Of a DNA stretch of 64,000 nucleotides, positions 7,617 to 16,057 are shown piece by piece. Made by a program: the position numbers and the translations under genes. Within the stretch, counting starts at the first letter, position 1. Every line of letters starts with the position of its first letter. A model generated the notes under the pieces. The model saw nothing but the letters and a program-made list of their open reading frames with translations. It was not told where the DNA came from and ran no database searches. This stretch comes from Blastococcus sp. URHD0036 (GTDB lineage: Bacteria > Actinomycetota > Actinomycetes > Mycobacteriales > Geodermatophilaceae): the NCBI RefSeq assembly GCF_000701365.1, contig NZ_JNIK01000015.1, forward strand, positions 248,001 through 312,000, given 5' to 3'.

Positions 7617-9562
7617 CAGTCGGCCAGCGCCTCGGCCAGAAGCGTCGCCAGCCGCGTCCGCCGGGGGCGGACGTCGACCTCGCGGACGGCCCGGGCCAGG
7701 GCGGCACCCGACGCGTGCACGATCGACAGGTGGGACTGCGCGCGGGTCAGCGCGGTGTAGACCAGCGGCCGCGACAGCATCCCGCCCGCCTCCGGCGGCA
7801 GGCAGACGACGACGCCGGGCCACTCCGAGCCCTGCGCCCGGTGCACCGTGATCGCCCAGCCGTGCCGGAGGTCTCCCAGTGCGTTGGTCGGCACCGTCAC
7901 CGGCCCGGAGGCGAAGGCGACGTCGAGCGAGCCGTCGCCGGTGCCGGTGACCACGCCGGTCTCGCCGTTGGCGAAGCCGATCGGCTCCAGGTCCAGGTGG
8001 TTGGCGGTCGCGACCACGCGGTCGCCGACGTCGAAGCCCCACACCGTCCCGTCGCCGGGGTTCAGCTCCGCCTTGAGGGCCTTGTTCAGCTCGATCGTGC
8101 CGGCCGGCCCGCGGTGCACCGGCGTGACGACCTGCACCGTGGACGGGTCGATGCCCAGCGCGCGCGGGATCGAGTCGGTGACCAGCTGCACCACCCGGCG
8201 GGCGGCCTCCGCGCTACCGGTCGCCGGGACGACGACGACCTCGCGGTCGGGGGAGTCCACCGGCGGCAGCTCGCCGCCGCGCACCGCGTTGGCCAGCCGG
8301 GCGATCGCGCCGCCCTCGGCCTGGCGGTACAGCGTGGTCAGCTCCGTCACCGGGACGGCGTGGGAGTCGATCAGGTCGCCGAGCACGTGACCCGGGCCGA
8401 TCGAGGGCAGCTGCGCCGGGTCGCCGACGAGGACCAGGTGGGTGCCGTCGGGGCAGGCCTCCAGCAGGGCGGCGGTCAGCTCGACGTCGAGCATCGAGGC
8501 CTCGTCGACCACGACGACGTCGGCGTCCAGTGGCCACTCCTCGTTGCGGGAGAAGCCGCCGGTCATGCCCTGCGCGCCGAGCAGTCGGTGCACGGTCACC
8601 GCGGGGTGGTCGGTGAGCTCCTCCAGCCGCTTCGCCGCGCGGCCGGTCGGCGCGGCCAGGGCCACCTCGCTGCCCTTGGCCATCAGCAGCGTGACGACGG
8701 CGGCCACGGTGCGGCTCTTGCCGGTGCCGGGGCCGCCGGTCAGCAGCGAGACGCCGGCGCCGAGCACGGCCGCCACCGCCTGCTTCTGCGCCTCGTCCAG
8801 CCCCTTCGCGACCGAGCGCACCGCGGCGGGGTCGGCGATCCGCTCGGCCGTGGCCATCAGCCGGGCGATGTTCTCGGCGACGGCCTCCTCGGCCATGCCG
8901 TAGCGGGCCAGCGACAGCATCCTCAGCGCCGGGTCCGGCTCCGGGGGCTCCTCGTCGGAGTCCGGATCGAACTCCGGTTCCGGGGGCTCGTGGTCCAGCA
9001 CGTCCCCGGAGTCGACCGCGGCGGTGATCGCCGCGACGGGATCGGCGACGCCCTCGGCCCGGAGTGCGGCGACGACGAGGTCGACCGGCAGCACGGTGTG
9101 CCCGTCCCGGGTCGCCGTCCGCAGCGTCAGCGCGACGATCGCCCGTCCGCGGCGGGTGTCCTGCCGGTCGGCACCGGGCAGCAGGGCGATGGCGAGCCGG
9201 TCGGCGTCGGCCAGCCCCACACCGGTCAGCCCGAGCAGCGCCCACGGGTCGTCGCGCAGCCGGCGGGCGGGATCGGGCCCGAGCGCGTCGGCGGTGCCGG
9301 CCGCGAGCTTCGCGTCCAGCCCCGCCGTGACCAGCAGCGTCACGACCTCGTAGGTCGGCGCCGCGGACAGGAAGCTGGAGAACAGCCGCTCGGCGCGCTG
9401 CTTGCCGACCTTGGGCAGCTTGAGCAGGCGGGCGGCGGTGACGTCGTCGGGGCCGGTGATCCCGGCGGCGGGGAGCTCGGCGGCGGTCCGCTTGCCCAGC
9501 CCGGGCCAGAGGCCGGCGGCGCAGAAGGCGGTGAAGACGCGGTCGGCGGCGGGGGCGGTCAT
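7616..9562 (-). CDS. RecD2-like ATP-dependent DNA helicase
   Basis: 648 residues, superfamily 1B. The N-terminal 110 residues have helix-hairpin-helix-like segments (KLPKVGKQRAERL). An acidic Pro/Glu linker lies around 190-211. Q-motif LDEAQKQAV is near 255, Walker A GGPGTGKS at 276-283 and Walker B VVVDEASMLD near 340, followed by a UvrD-like C-terminal segment (HRAQGSEWP). It would unwind DNA 5'-3' during repair; RecD2 proteins act without RecB/RecC. It overlaps the aldo-keto reductase stop by 4 bases and the hydrolase start by 1 base, so translation is coupled. Slightly shorter than typical RecD2 (about 720). Confidence 0.88.
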   Translation of the reverse strand: MTAPAADRVFTAFCAAGLWPGLGKRTAAELPAAGITGPDDVTAARLLKLPKVGKQRAERLFSSFLSAAPTYEVVTLLVTAGLDAKLAAGTADALGPDPARRLRDDPWALLGLTGVGLADADRLAIALLPGADRQDTRRGRAIVALTLRTATRDGHTVLPVDLVVAALRAEGVADPVAAITAAVDSGDVLDHEPPEPEFDPDSDEEPPEPDPALRMLSLARYGMAEEAVAENIARLMATAERIADPAAVRSVAKGLDEAQKQAVAAVLGAGVSLLTGGPGTGKSRTVAAVVTLLMAKGSEVALAAPTGRAAKRLEELTDHPAVTVHRLLGAQGMTGGFSRNEEWPLDADVVVVDEASMLDVELTAALLEACPDGTHLVLVGDPAQLPSIGPGHVLGDLIDSHAVPVTELTTLYRQAEGGAIARLANAVRGGELPPVDSPDREVVVVPATGSAEAARRVVQLVTDSIPRALGIDPSTVQVVTPVHRGPAGTIELNKALKAELNPGDGTVWGFDVGDRVVATANHLDLEPIGFANGETGVVTGTGDGSLDVAFASGPVTVPTNALGDLRHGWAITVHRAQGSEWPGVVVCLPPEAGGMLSRPLVYTALTRAQSHLSIVHASGAALARAVREVDVRPRRTRLATLLAEALAD

Positions 9563-10530
9563 CGGCGCTCGGGATAGGCGAAGTGCGGCGCGGAGACGTC
9601 CTCGAGCGCGGTGCGGATCGCCGCCGGGAGACGCACGCCCTCGGCGTCCAGCGACACCTGCAGCTGGGCGGCGGTGCGGGCCCCCACCACGGGCGCGACC
9701 ACGCCGGGCCGGTCACGGACCCAGGCCAGGGCCACGGCCAGCGGCGTCGTCCCGAGGCCCTCGGCGGCGGTGATGACCGCCTCGACGATCCGGTCGGAGG
9801 TCTCCGAGCGCAGCCCGTCGATGAAGCCCTGCCACTGCGGGGAGGCGCCGCGGGACTCCGTCGGCGTGCTGTGCCGGTACTTGCCGGTGAGCAGGCCCCG
9901 GCCCAGGGGCGACCAGGCCAGCACGCCCAGCCCGAGCGCCTCCGCGGCCGGGACCACCTCGCGCTCGACGCCGCGCTGCAGCAGCGAGTACTCGACCTGG
10001 GTGCTCACCAGTGGCACCCGGCCCGGCCACGCCCGCTGCCAGGTCGCGGCCTGCGCGGTCTGCCAGCCGCTGAAGTTGCTCACCCCCACGTAGCGGGTGC
10101 GTCCGGAGGTGACGGCGAGGTCGCAGGCGGCGAGGGTCTCCTCGATGGGCGTGTGGTCGTCCCAGGCGTGCAGCTGCCACAGGTCGACGTGGTCCAGGCC
10201 CAGCCGCTCCAGCGAGGCGTCCAGCGCCGTCAGCAGGTGCCCCCGCGAAGCGCCGCGACCCATGGGGCCCGGTCCGGTCCGGCCCGCGGCCTTGGTGGCG
10301 ACCAGGACCTCCGACCGCGGGACGACGTCGGACAGCAGCCGGCCCAGCATCCGCTCGCTCTCGCCGTCGCAGTAGACGTCGGCGGTGTCGACCAGGGTGC
10401 CGCCGGCGTCGACGAAGGCCGTGAGCTGCATCGCGGCCTCGTCCTCGTCGGTGTCCCGGCCCCACGACATGGTGCCGAGCGCCAGCCGGGAGACGACCAG
10501 GCCGCTGCGCCCGAGAGCCCGTTGTTCCAC
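9559..10530 (-). CDS. Aldo/keto reductase
   Basis: 323 residues, (beta/alpha)8 NADPH oxidoreductase. The full catalytic tetrad is present: Asp48 (LVDTADVY), Tyr53, Lys80 (VATKAAG) and His121 (LWQLHAWD). VGVSNFSGW and the C-terminal cofactor loop VVGARTAAQL are also present. GTG 10530 is chosen because a TAGGTT hexamer lies 8 bases upstream on the minus strand, giving a leaderless start. First gene of the operon with the RecD-like helicase and hydrolase. Confidence 0.88.
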   Translation of the reverse strand: MEQRALGRSGLVVSRLALGTMSWGRDTDEDEAAMQLTAFVDAGGTLVDTADVYCDGESERMLGRLLSDVVPRSEVLVATKAAGRTGPGPMGRGASRGHLLTALDASLERLGLDHVDLWQLHAWDDHTPIEETLAACDLAVTSGRTRYVGVSNFSGWQTAQAATWQRAWPGRVPLVSTQVEYSLLQRGVEREVVPAAEALGLGVLAWSPLGRGLLTGKYRHSTPTESRGASPQWQGFIDGLRSETSDRIVEAVITAAEGLGTTPLAVALAWVRDRPGVVAPVVGARTAAQLQVSLDAEGVRLPAAIRTALEDVSAPHFAYPERR

Positions 10531-10538
10531 GAGGTGCC

Positions 10539-10544
10539 AACCTA
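10539..10544 (-). promoter_or_regulatory. Leaderless-type -10 (TAGGTT) of the aldo/keto reductase operon
   Basis: Minus-strand TAGGTT ends 8 bases before GTG 10530 with no Shine-Dalgarno sequence between them. Confidence 0.5.
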
Positions 10545-10632
10545 CCGGCGGCCCGGTCCGGAAGCGGGGGCACGCGGGCCTGTTGGGGACGGCGCGCCGC
10601 GCGGGCAGCCTGGGACCGCCGGGTCCGCCGCC

Positions 10633-10638
10633 TAGGGT
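10633..10638 (+). promoter_or_regulatory. -10 (TAGGGT) upstream of a short ORF and uppP
   Basis: TAGGGT ends 8 bases before GTG 10647, which opens a 20-codon frame. Transcription from here would also cover uppP. Confidence 0.55.
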
Positions 10639-10646
10639 GTGCCCCC

Positions 10647-10709
10647 GTGCCTGTGGAGTCCCTCGACCACCCGAACCGCTTCCCGGCGACTCCGAGAGTG
10701 GGGGGCTGA
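10647..10709 (+). CDS. Putative 20-residue leader peptide (uORF) before uppP
   Basis: GTG at 10647 sits at leaderless distance from TAGGGT and opens a frame that stops at TGA 10707-10709, only 5 bases before the likely uppP GTG at 10715. The peptide is Pro/Arg-rich with no recognisable motif. Terminating ribosomes could reinitiate at uppP. It could be accidental; conservation in relatives would decide. Confidence 0.35.
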   Translation: MPVESLDHPNRFPATPRVGG

Positions 10710-10714
10710 GCGGC

Positions 10715-11566
10715 GTGGGCTGGTTCGAGGCCGTCGTCCTGGGTCTGGTCCAAGGGCTGACGGAGTTCATCCCCGTCTCCTCCAGCGCCCACCTGCGCGT
10801 GGTCGGGGAGATCTTCGGCTGGGAGGACCCGGGCGCGGCGTTCACCGCGATCATCCAGATCGGCACCGAGCTCGCGGTCCTCCTGTACTTCCGCAAGGAC
10901 ATCGGGCGGATCGTGCACAAGTGGGTGCTGTCGCTGTTCCGGCGTCGGCTGCGGGGCGACCCCGACGCCCGGATGGGCTGGCTGATCATCGTCGGCAGCA
11001 TCCCGATCGTCGTCCTCGGCCTGCTGTTCCAGGACGACATCGAGACGACGCTGCGCGACCTGCGCATCGTGGCCATCTCCCTGGTCGTGTTCTCGCTGAT
11101 CCTCTTCTGGGCCGACCGCGTGGGCAGCAAGCAGCGGGAGCTCAGCGACCTCACCGTCCGCTCCGGCGTCGTCTTCGGCCTCGCCCAGGCGATGGCGCTC
11201 GTGCCGGGGGTGTCCCGCTCCGGGGGCACGATCACCGCGGGGCTCTTCCTCGGCTTCTCCCGGTCAGCCGCGGCCCGCTACTCGTTCCTGCTGGCGATCC
11301 CGGCCGTGCTCGGCTCGGGGGCGTTCCAGACCTACGAGGCGCTGACCGGCGACACCGAGGGTGCACCGATCTCGTGGGGCCCGACGCTGCTGGCCACGGT
11401 CATCGCCTTCGGCGTCGGCTTCGTCGTCATCGCCTGGCTGCTGCGCTACCTCGACCGCGGCAGCTTCACGCCGTTCGTCGTCTACCGCGTCGTCCTCGGC
11501 CTGGCGCTGCTGGCACTGGTGGGCGCGGGCGTCCTCGACCCGCTGCCCGCCGACGTCAGCCCCTGA
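10715..11566 (+). CDS. uppP: Undecaprenyl-diphosphatase UppP (BacA)
   Basis: 283 residues, integral membrane, recycling undecaprenyl pyrophosphate for peptidoglycan synthesis. Signature segments are present: LVQGLTEFIPVSSSAHL near the N-terminus (catalytic Glu and Ser region) and VPGVSRSGGT in the middle (basic phosphate-binding region). Multiple hydrophobic helices are spread across the protein. GTG 10715 gives the usual length; the open frame runs further upstream into noncoding DNA. From memory, the next genes match the order seen in mycobacteria (Rv2136c onward). Confidence 0.93.
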   Translation: MGWFEAVVLGLVQGLTEFIPVSSSAHLRVVGEIFGWEDPGAAFTAIIQIGTELAVLLYFRKDIGRIVHKWVLSLFRRRLRGDPDARMGWLIIVGSIPIVVLGLLFQDDIETTLRDLRIVAISLVVFSLILFWADRVGSKQRELSDLTVRSGVVFGLAQAMALVPGVSRSGGTITAGLFLGFSRSAAARYSFLLAIPAVLGSGAFQTYEALTGDTEGAPISWGPTLLATVIAFGVGFVVIAWLLRYLDRGSFTPFVVYRVVLGLALLALVGAGVLDPLPADVSP

Positions 11567-11670
11567 CCCGGCGGGATCAGGTGACCTGATCGTCGCGCGT
11601 CCACCCTCGCGATCGGCCGTGGGGGAGGACGCGCTGCGGCGAGGGAGGACGGCGGAGGCGGGCCGCCGCC

Positions 11671-11676
11671 TAGGCT
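11671..11676 (+). promoter_or_regulatory. Leaderless-type -10 (TAGGCT) of the histidine phosphatase gene
   Basis: TAGGCT ends 7 bases before GTG 11684; no Shine-Dalgarno sequence. Confidence 0.55.
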
Positions 11677-11683
11677 CGGCCCC

Positions 11684-12388
11684 GTGACCACCGTCATCCT
11701 GCTGCGGCACGGCCGGACGACGGCCAACACCGGGGGCGTCCTCGCCGGCTGGACCCCGGGCGTCCAGCTCGACGAGACCGGCCAGGCTCAGGTCGCCGCG
11801 GTCGCGCAGCGGCTGGCGCCGGTGCCGCTCACCGCAGTGGTCAGCAGCCCGCTCGAGCGCTGCCAGGCCACGGCCGGCGCCGTCCTCGCCGGCCGGCAGC
11901 TGGAGCTGCAGACCGACGACCGGCTCGGTGAGGCCCGCTACGGCGACTGGACCAACCGGCCGATCAAGGAGCTGGTCAAGGAACCGCTGTGGAAGGTCGT
12001 CCAGGCCCATCCCTCGGCCGCGGTCTTCCCCGGGCCCGAGGGGGAGGGGCTGGCCCAGACCCAGGCCCGCGCCGTCGCCGCCGTCCGGGAGTGGAACGCC
12101 CGCCTGGGTCCGGACGCCGTCTGGCTGGCCTGCTCCCACGGTGACGTGATCAAGGCCGTCCTGGCCGACGCCCTCGGCCTGCACCTGGACCAGTTCCAGC
12201 GGATCGTCGTCGACCCCGCGTCGATCTCGGTCGTGAGCTACACCGAGACCCGCCCGTTCGTCCTCCGGGTCAACGACTCCGGCGGCGACGTCGGCGCGCT
12301 GGTCCCCCCGCCGCCCAAGAAGGGGCGCCGGCGCCGCACGGCCGACTCCGACGCGGTGGTCGGCGGCGGCGCCGGCGCGACCGTCTGA
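11684..12388 (+). CDS. Histidine phosphatase family protein (MSMEG_4193-type putative phosphomutase)
   Basis: 234 residues. The catalytic RHG motif occurs in LLRHGRTTAN (His9), with the paired Glu/His further on (VWLACSHGDV). A basic C-terminal tail (KKGRRRR) is unusual for simple phosphoglycerate mutases. The family is fixed beside uppP, DUF3090 and mshC in actinobacteria and is annotated as a putative phosphomutase; the substrate is unproven. Cytoplasmic. Confidence 0.85.
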   Translation: MTTVILLRHGRTTANTGGVLAGWTPGVQLDETGQAQVAAVAQRLAPVPLTAVVSSPLERCQATAGAVLAGRQLELQTDDRLGEARYGDWTNRPIKELVKEPLWKVVQAHPSAAVFPGPEGEGLAQTQARAVAAVREWNARLGPDAVWLACSHGDVIKAVLADALGLHLDQFQRIVVDPASISVVSYTETRPFVLRVNDSGGDVGALVPPPPKKGRRRRTADSDAVVGGGAGATV

Positions 12389-12423
12389 CCTGCGACCGGC
12401 GGCGGTCCGGCCCGCCGCCCGCG

Positions 12424-12429
12424 TAACCT
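12424..12429 (+). promoter_or_regulatory. Leaderless-type -10 (TAACCT) of the DUF3090 gene
   Basis: TAACCT ends 6 bases before GTG 12436 with no ribosome binding site between them. Confidence 0.5.
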
Positions 12430-12435
12430 GACAGC

Positions 12436-12987
12436 GTGCCGCGCCAGGTCCATCTCTTCGAGCGCCCCTCCCGCTTCGTCGCGGGGACGGTGGGCCAGCC
12501 GGGCGACCGGACCTTCTACCTCCAGGCCTCCGACGACGCCGGCCGCGTGGTCAGCGTCGCGCTGGAGAAGAGCCAGGTGCAGGTCCTCGCCGACCGCATG
12601 GCCGAGCTCCTCGACGAGGTGGCCGCCCGGCCGGGCGCGGTCGTCCCGCCGGACGCCGACGTCGACGACCTCGACCCGCTCACCGCCCCGGTCGACGAGG
12701 AGTTCCGCGTCGCCGCGATGGGCCTGGCCTGGGACGCCCAGGAGCAGGCCGTCGTCGTCGAGGCCGTCGCTGCTGGCGAGGAGCCGGTGGAGGAGGACGT
12801 GATCCTCTCCGACAGCGACGAGGGGCCCGACGCGTTGCGCGTGACGATCGGCCCGGCCACCGCCCGCGCCTTCGTGGCCCGCGCCCGCCGGGTCATCTCC
12901 GCCGGGCGGCCGGCCTGCCCGCTGTGCTCGCTCCCGCTCGACCCGACCGGCCACGTGTGCCCGAGGCAGAACGGCTACCGGCGCTGA
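12436..12987 (+). CDS. DUF3090 family protein
   Basis: 183 residues. The opening (FERPSRFVAGTVGQPGDR, then FYLQA) and the conserved middle are typical of DUF3090, restricted mainly to actinobacteria and chloroflexi. The C-terminus has CPLCSLPLDPTGHVC, a Cys-rich knuckle that could bind zinc. Function unknown. It is followed 13 bases later by the SCO1664-like gene, the same pairing as in mycobacteria, so the two probably act together. Confidence 0.88.
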   Translation: MPRQVHLFERPSRFVAGTVGQPGDRTFYLQASDDAGRVVSVALEKSQVQVLADRMAELLDEVAARPGAVVPPDADVDDLDPLTAPVDEEFRVAAMGLAWDAQEQAVVVEAVAAGEEPVEEDVILSDSDEGPDALRVTIGPATARAFVARARRVISAGRPACPLCSLPLDPTGHVCPRQNGYRR

Positions 12988-13000
12988 ACCGGCCGGTGCG

Positions 13001-13753
13001 ATGAGCGAGCAGCCCGCCGCCGACGCCGACCTGCGCGCCCCCGACGGCGCCGAGGAGGCGCGGAGGCTGCTGGTCGAGGGCGAGATCGACGTCGAGGGCC
13101 GGATGCTCGACGCCTCCAACGTCACCCTCTTCGGCACCATCCGCTCCGGCGTCCTGACCGCGGAGTGCGTTTACAAGCCGGTGGCGGGGGAGCGGCCGCT
13201 CTGGGACTTCCCCGACGGCACCCTCGCCGGGCGCGAGGTCTCGGCCGCGCTGGTGTCGGAGGCCACCGGCTGGGACGTCGTCCCCCCGACGGTGCTGCGC
13301 GAGGGGCCGTTCGGCCCGGGGATGGTCCAGCTGTGGATCGACGGCGACGAGTCGGTCGACCTGGCCGCCTTCGTCCGCACCGACCACCCCGGCCTGCGGC
13401 GCATGGCGGTGTTCGACGCGGTGGTGAACAACGCCGACCGCAAGGGCGGGCACATCATCCCGACCGTCGAGGGCCACGTGTACGGCGTCGACCACGGCAT
13501 CTGCTTCTCGCCCGACCCCAAGCTGCGCACGCTGCTGTGGCGGTGGGCCGGCAAGCCGCTGCCCGTGGCGGCCCTCGAGGTCCTCGGGCGGCTGGCCGAC
13601 GAGCTGCGCGGCGATCTCGGGGAGCAGCTGCACGAGCACCTGACCCGCCGCGAGGTCCGCGCCACCCAGCAGCGCGTCGCCGAGCTGCTGCGCACCCAGC
13701 TGCACCCCGAGCCCAGCGGCGAGTGGCCCGCCCTGCCCTGGCCTCCGTTCTAG
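13001..13753 (+). CDS. SCO1664 family protein (phosphatidylinositol-kinase-like fold)
   Basis: 250 residues. Segments VYKPVAGERPLWDFP (nucleotide-binding lysine region), VFDAVVNNADRKGGH (catalytic-loop-like Asp/Asn) and VYGVDHGICF (metal-binding Asp) parallel PI3/PI4-kinase-like and HipA-type kinases. The substrate is unknown. It lies 13 bases after DUF3090 without its own promoter pattern, so it is co-transcribed. ATG 13001 lacks a clear Shine-Dalgarno sequence. Confidence 0.82.
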   Translation: MSEQPAADADLRAPDGAEEARRLLVEGEIDVEGRMLDASNVTLFGTIRSGVLTAECVYKPVAGERPLWDFPDGTLAGREVSAALVSEATGWDVVPPTVLREGPFGPGMVQLWIDGDESVDLAAFVRTDHPGLRRMAVFDAVVNNADRKGGHIIPTVEGHVYGVDHGICFSPDPKLRTLLWRWAGKPLPVAALEVLGRLADELRGDLGEQLHEHLTRREVRATQQRVAELLRTQLHPEPSGEWPALPWPPF

Positions 13754-13798
13754 GAGGACCGGCCGTCAGGTCGGGGACGGCACACGACTCGGAGTGGA

Positions 13799-13830
13799 CC
13801 CGTCGCGGGGCCCGGAGGGTCCCCGACGGG
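13799..13830 (+). terminator. Hairpin after the SCO1664-like gene
   Basis: CCCGTCGCGGGG and CCCCGACGGG pair with one bulged base around a 10-base loop, 46 bases after the stop. No T-tract follows. It is a likely end of the uppP-SCO1664 transcripts. Confidence 0.4.
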
Positions 13831-13908
13831 GACATGGGCATCCGGCTCCATGCACGTCGGGGACGGCTCCTGGCGGCGGTTGGAGCCCGGTAGGGCGACA
13901 GTGGGCAC

Positions 13909-14301
13909 ATGCCGCACCGCTCGCGCCTGTCGATCCTGCTGCTGGACCTGCCGCCCGACCAGCACGCGGAGGGGACGGCGTTCTGGGCCGGCGCGACCGG
14001 GCGCTCCGCCACGCCCGACCCCACGGACGCCGACTGGGCCTCGCTGGGCTCCTTCGCCGACGGGTGGCACGTCGAGGTGCAGCGCACGGGGGAGGGGACG
14101 CCGCCGCGCTGGCATGTCGACATCGAGAGCGACGACGTCGAGGCCGAGGTGGCCCGGCTGGAGACCCTCGGCGCCCGCCGGCTGCGGTTCGTCGAGGAGG
14201 GCGGGTTCTGGCAGATGACCGACCCGGCGGGGCTGGTGTTCTGCGTCGTCGGCATCCAGACCGGTGAGGAGTTCGAGCGGCACGCGGTGAGCTGGCCGTG
14301 A
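13909..14301 (+). CDS. VOC-fold (glyoxalase-like) protein
   Basis: 130 residues with the paired beta-alpha-beta-beta-beta repeat of the vicinal oxygen chelate superfamily. [16 protein letters not shown] and [15 protein letters not shown] mark the second module; the first module begins [12 protein letters not shown]. Such proteins bind or modify small electrophiles, and the substrate is not inferable. Its stop overlaps the following SRPBCC gene (GTGA), so the two are translationally coupled. Confidence 0.75.
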   Translation: MPHRSRLSILLLDLPPDQHAEGTAFWAGATGRSATPDPTDADWASLGSFADGWHVEVQRTGEGTPPRWHVDIESDDVEAEVARLETLGARRLRFVEEGGFWQMTDPAGLVFCVVGIQTGEEFERHAVSWP

Positions 14302-14750
14302 GCACGACCCGCGTCAGCCGGGTCCTGCCCGCGCCCCGCGACGCCGTCTCCCGCGCGCTCACCGAACCCGCCCTCATCGCCCGCTGGCGGTTCCCGGAGG
14401 GGATGCGCAGCACCGTCGAGGAGCTCGGCGACGGCGCCTTCCGGGTCACGCTGACCTACGACGCCCCCGACGCGCGCGGCAAGACGACGGCGCACAGCGA
14501 CACCTACCGGGCCCGGTTCACCCGCGTGGTGCCGGGCGAGCTGGTGGTCGAGGTGGACGAGTTCGAGACCGACGACCCCGACCTGCGCGGCGAGATGACC
14601 ATGACGGTGACGCTGTGCGACGCCGAGGGCGGCACCGAGCTGACCGCCGTCCACGAGGGCGTGCCGGCCGGGATCCCGCCCGAGCAGAACGAGCTGGGCT
14701 GGCGCATGGCGCTCGACCGGCTCGCCGCGCTGCTGGCCGGCGGGGGCTGA
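14298..14750 (+). CDS. SRPBCC / AHSA1-like protein
   Basis: 150 residues. The start [18 protein letters not shown] and the C-terminal helix [13 protein letters not shown] are typical of the AHSA1/START helix-grip fold; a hydrophobic cavity for small ligands is expected. GTG 14298 overlaps the stop of the VOC protein. VOC plus SRPBCC pairs are frequent in actinobacteria; the function here is unknown. Confidence 0.78.
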   Translation: MSTTRVSRVLPAPRDAVSRALTEPALIARWRFPEGMRSTVEELGDGAFRVTLTYDAPDARGKTTAHSDTYRARFTRVVPGELVVEVDEFETDDPDLRGEMTMTVTLCDAEGGTELTAVHEGVPAGIPPEQNELGWRMALDRLAALLAGGG

Positions 14751-14788
14751 TCGGGGGACGACCCGGCAGGAGCGTCGGGCCACGCCTC

Positions 14789-14794
14789 TACGCT
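14789..14794 (+). promoter_or_regulatory. Leaderless-type -10 (TACGCT) of mshC
   Basis: TACGCT ends 6 bases before GTG 14801; no Shine-Dalgarno sequence. Confidence 0.55.
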
Positions 14795-14800
14795 CGGACC

Positions 14801-16057
14801 GTGCTCTCCTGGCCCGCCCCCCTCCTGCCGACCCTGCCGGGCACCGGCCCCGCGTTGAAGCTGCACGACACGGCGCGCGGCGAGGTCGTGGCCACCGGCC
14901 CCGACCGGGTGGCCCGCATGTACGTCTGCGGGATCACCCCCTACGACGCGACGCACCTGGGGCACGCGGCCACCTACCTGGCCTTCGACCTGGTCAACCG
15001 GGCCTGGCGGGACGCCGGGCACGCCGTCCACTACGTGCAGAACGTCACCGACATCGACGACCCGCTGCTGGAGCGCGCCGACCGCGACGGCGAGGACTGG
15101 GTCGTCCTGGCCATGCGGGAGACGGCGCTGTTCCGCGAGGACATGACGGCCCTGCGGGTGCTCCCGCCGGACGACTACGTGGGCGCGGTGGAGTCGATCC
15201 CGCGGATCGTCGCGCACATCGAGGACCTGCTCGACGAGGGCCTGGCCTACGTGCTGGACGACGGCACCGGCGACGTCTACCACGACGTCGCCCAGGCGCC
15301 TGGCTTCGGCGGGGAGTCCCGCTACGACGAGGCCACCATGCTGCGGTTCTTCGCCGAGCGCGGCGGTGACCCGGACCGCGCGGGCAAGCGCAACCGGCTC
15401 GACCCCCTGCTGTGGCGCGGGCCGCGGCCCGGCGAGCCGTCCTGGGAGGGCCCGCGGGGCACCGGGGGCCGCCCGGGCTGGCACATCGAGTGCGCCACCA
15501 TCGCGCTGGACACCATCGGCATGGGCTTCGACGTCCAGGGCGGCGGCAGCGACCTGGTGTTCCCGCACCACGAGTACTCCGCCGTGCACGCCGAGGCGCT
15601 CACCGCGACCAAGCCGTTCGCCCGGGCCTACGTGCACGCGGCGATGATCGGCCTGGACGGCGAGAAGATGAGCAAGAGCCGGGGCAACCTGGTCTTCGTG
15701 TCCAAGCTGCGCGGCGAGGGCGTCGACCCGATGGCGATCCGGCTGGCGCTGTTGTCGGGCCACTACCGCACCGACCGCGCCTGGACGCCGCAGCTGCTCA
15801 CCGACGCCGAGGAGCGGCTGGCCACCTGGCGGCGGGCGGTGGCGCTGCCGGCCGGGGCCCCGGCCGCACCGGTGCTGACCGGGCTGCGCGAGCGGCTCTC
15901 CGACGACCTCGACAGCCCCGGCGCCATCGCCGTCGTCGACGAGTGGGCGGCCCGGACCCTGGCCGGCGGCGAGGACCCGTCGCTGGACGACGGGGCTCCC
16001 GCCATCGTGGGCGACGCGGTGGACGCGCTGCTCGGGATCGCGCTGCAGGACTGCTGA
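14801..16057 (+). CDS. mshC: L-cysteine:1D-myo-inositol 2-amino-2-deoxy-alpha-D-glucopyranoside ligase MshC
   Basis: 418 residues. MshC uses ATP to ligate cysteine to GlcN-inositol in mycothiol synthesis and is a paralogue of CysS. It shows the HIGH-type signature (THLGH, residues 51-55), Cys43 in the CGITPYD zinc site with further ligands in GWHIECA and FPHHEYS, and [10 protein letters not shown] (KMSKS loop, about 289). The length matches MshC rather than CysS (about 460), and the anticodon-binding C-terminus is shortened. Synteny with uppP/DUF3090 upstream is that of MshC. The dgt gene overlaps its stop (TGATG). Confidence 0.93.
   Translation: MLSWPAPLLPTLPGTGPALKLHDTARGEVVATGPDRVARMYVCGITPYDATHLGHAATYLAFDLVNRAWRDAGHAVHYVQNVTDIDDPLLERADRDGEDWVVLAMRETALFREDMTALRVLPPDDYVGAVESIPRIVAHIEDLLDEGLAYVLDDGTGDVYHDVAQAPGFGGESRYDEATMLRFFAERGGDPDRAGKRNRLDPLLWRGPRPGEPSWEGPRGTGGRPGWHIECATIALDTIGMGFDVQGGGSDLVFPHHEYSAVHAEALTATKPFARAYVHAAMIGLDGEKMSKSRGNLVFVSKLRGEGVDPMAIRLALLSGHYRTDRAWTPQLLTDAEERLATWRRAVALPAGAPAAPVLTGLRERLSDDLDSPGAIAVVDEWAARTLAGGEDPSLDDGAPAIVGDAVDALLGIALQDC

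Noticed and set aside
7610-9577. 655-codon plus-strand frame across the RecD-like gene
   Set aside because: Shadow of the minus-strand helicase gene; Arg/Gly/Gln-rich with no domain.
13770-13869. Direct repeat GTCGGGGACGGC near 13770 and 13858
   Set aside because: A single 12-base GC-rich duplication is likely by chance in this composition.
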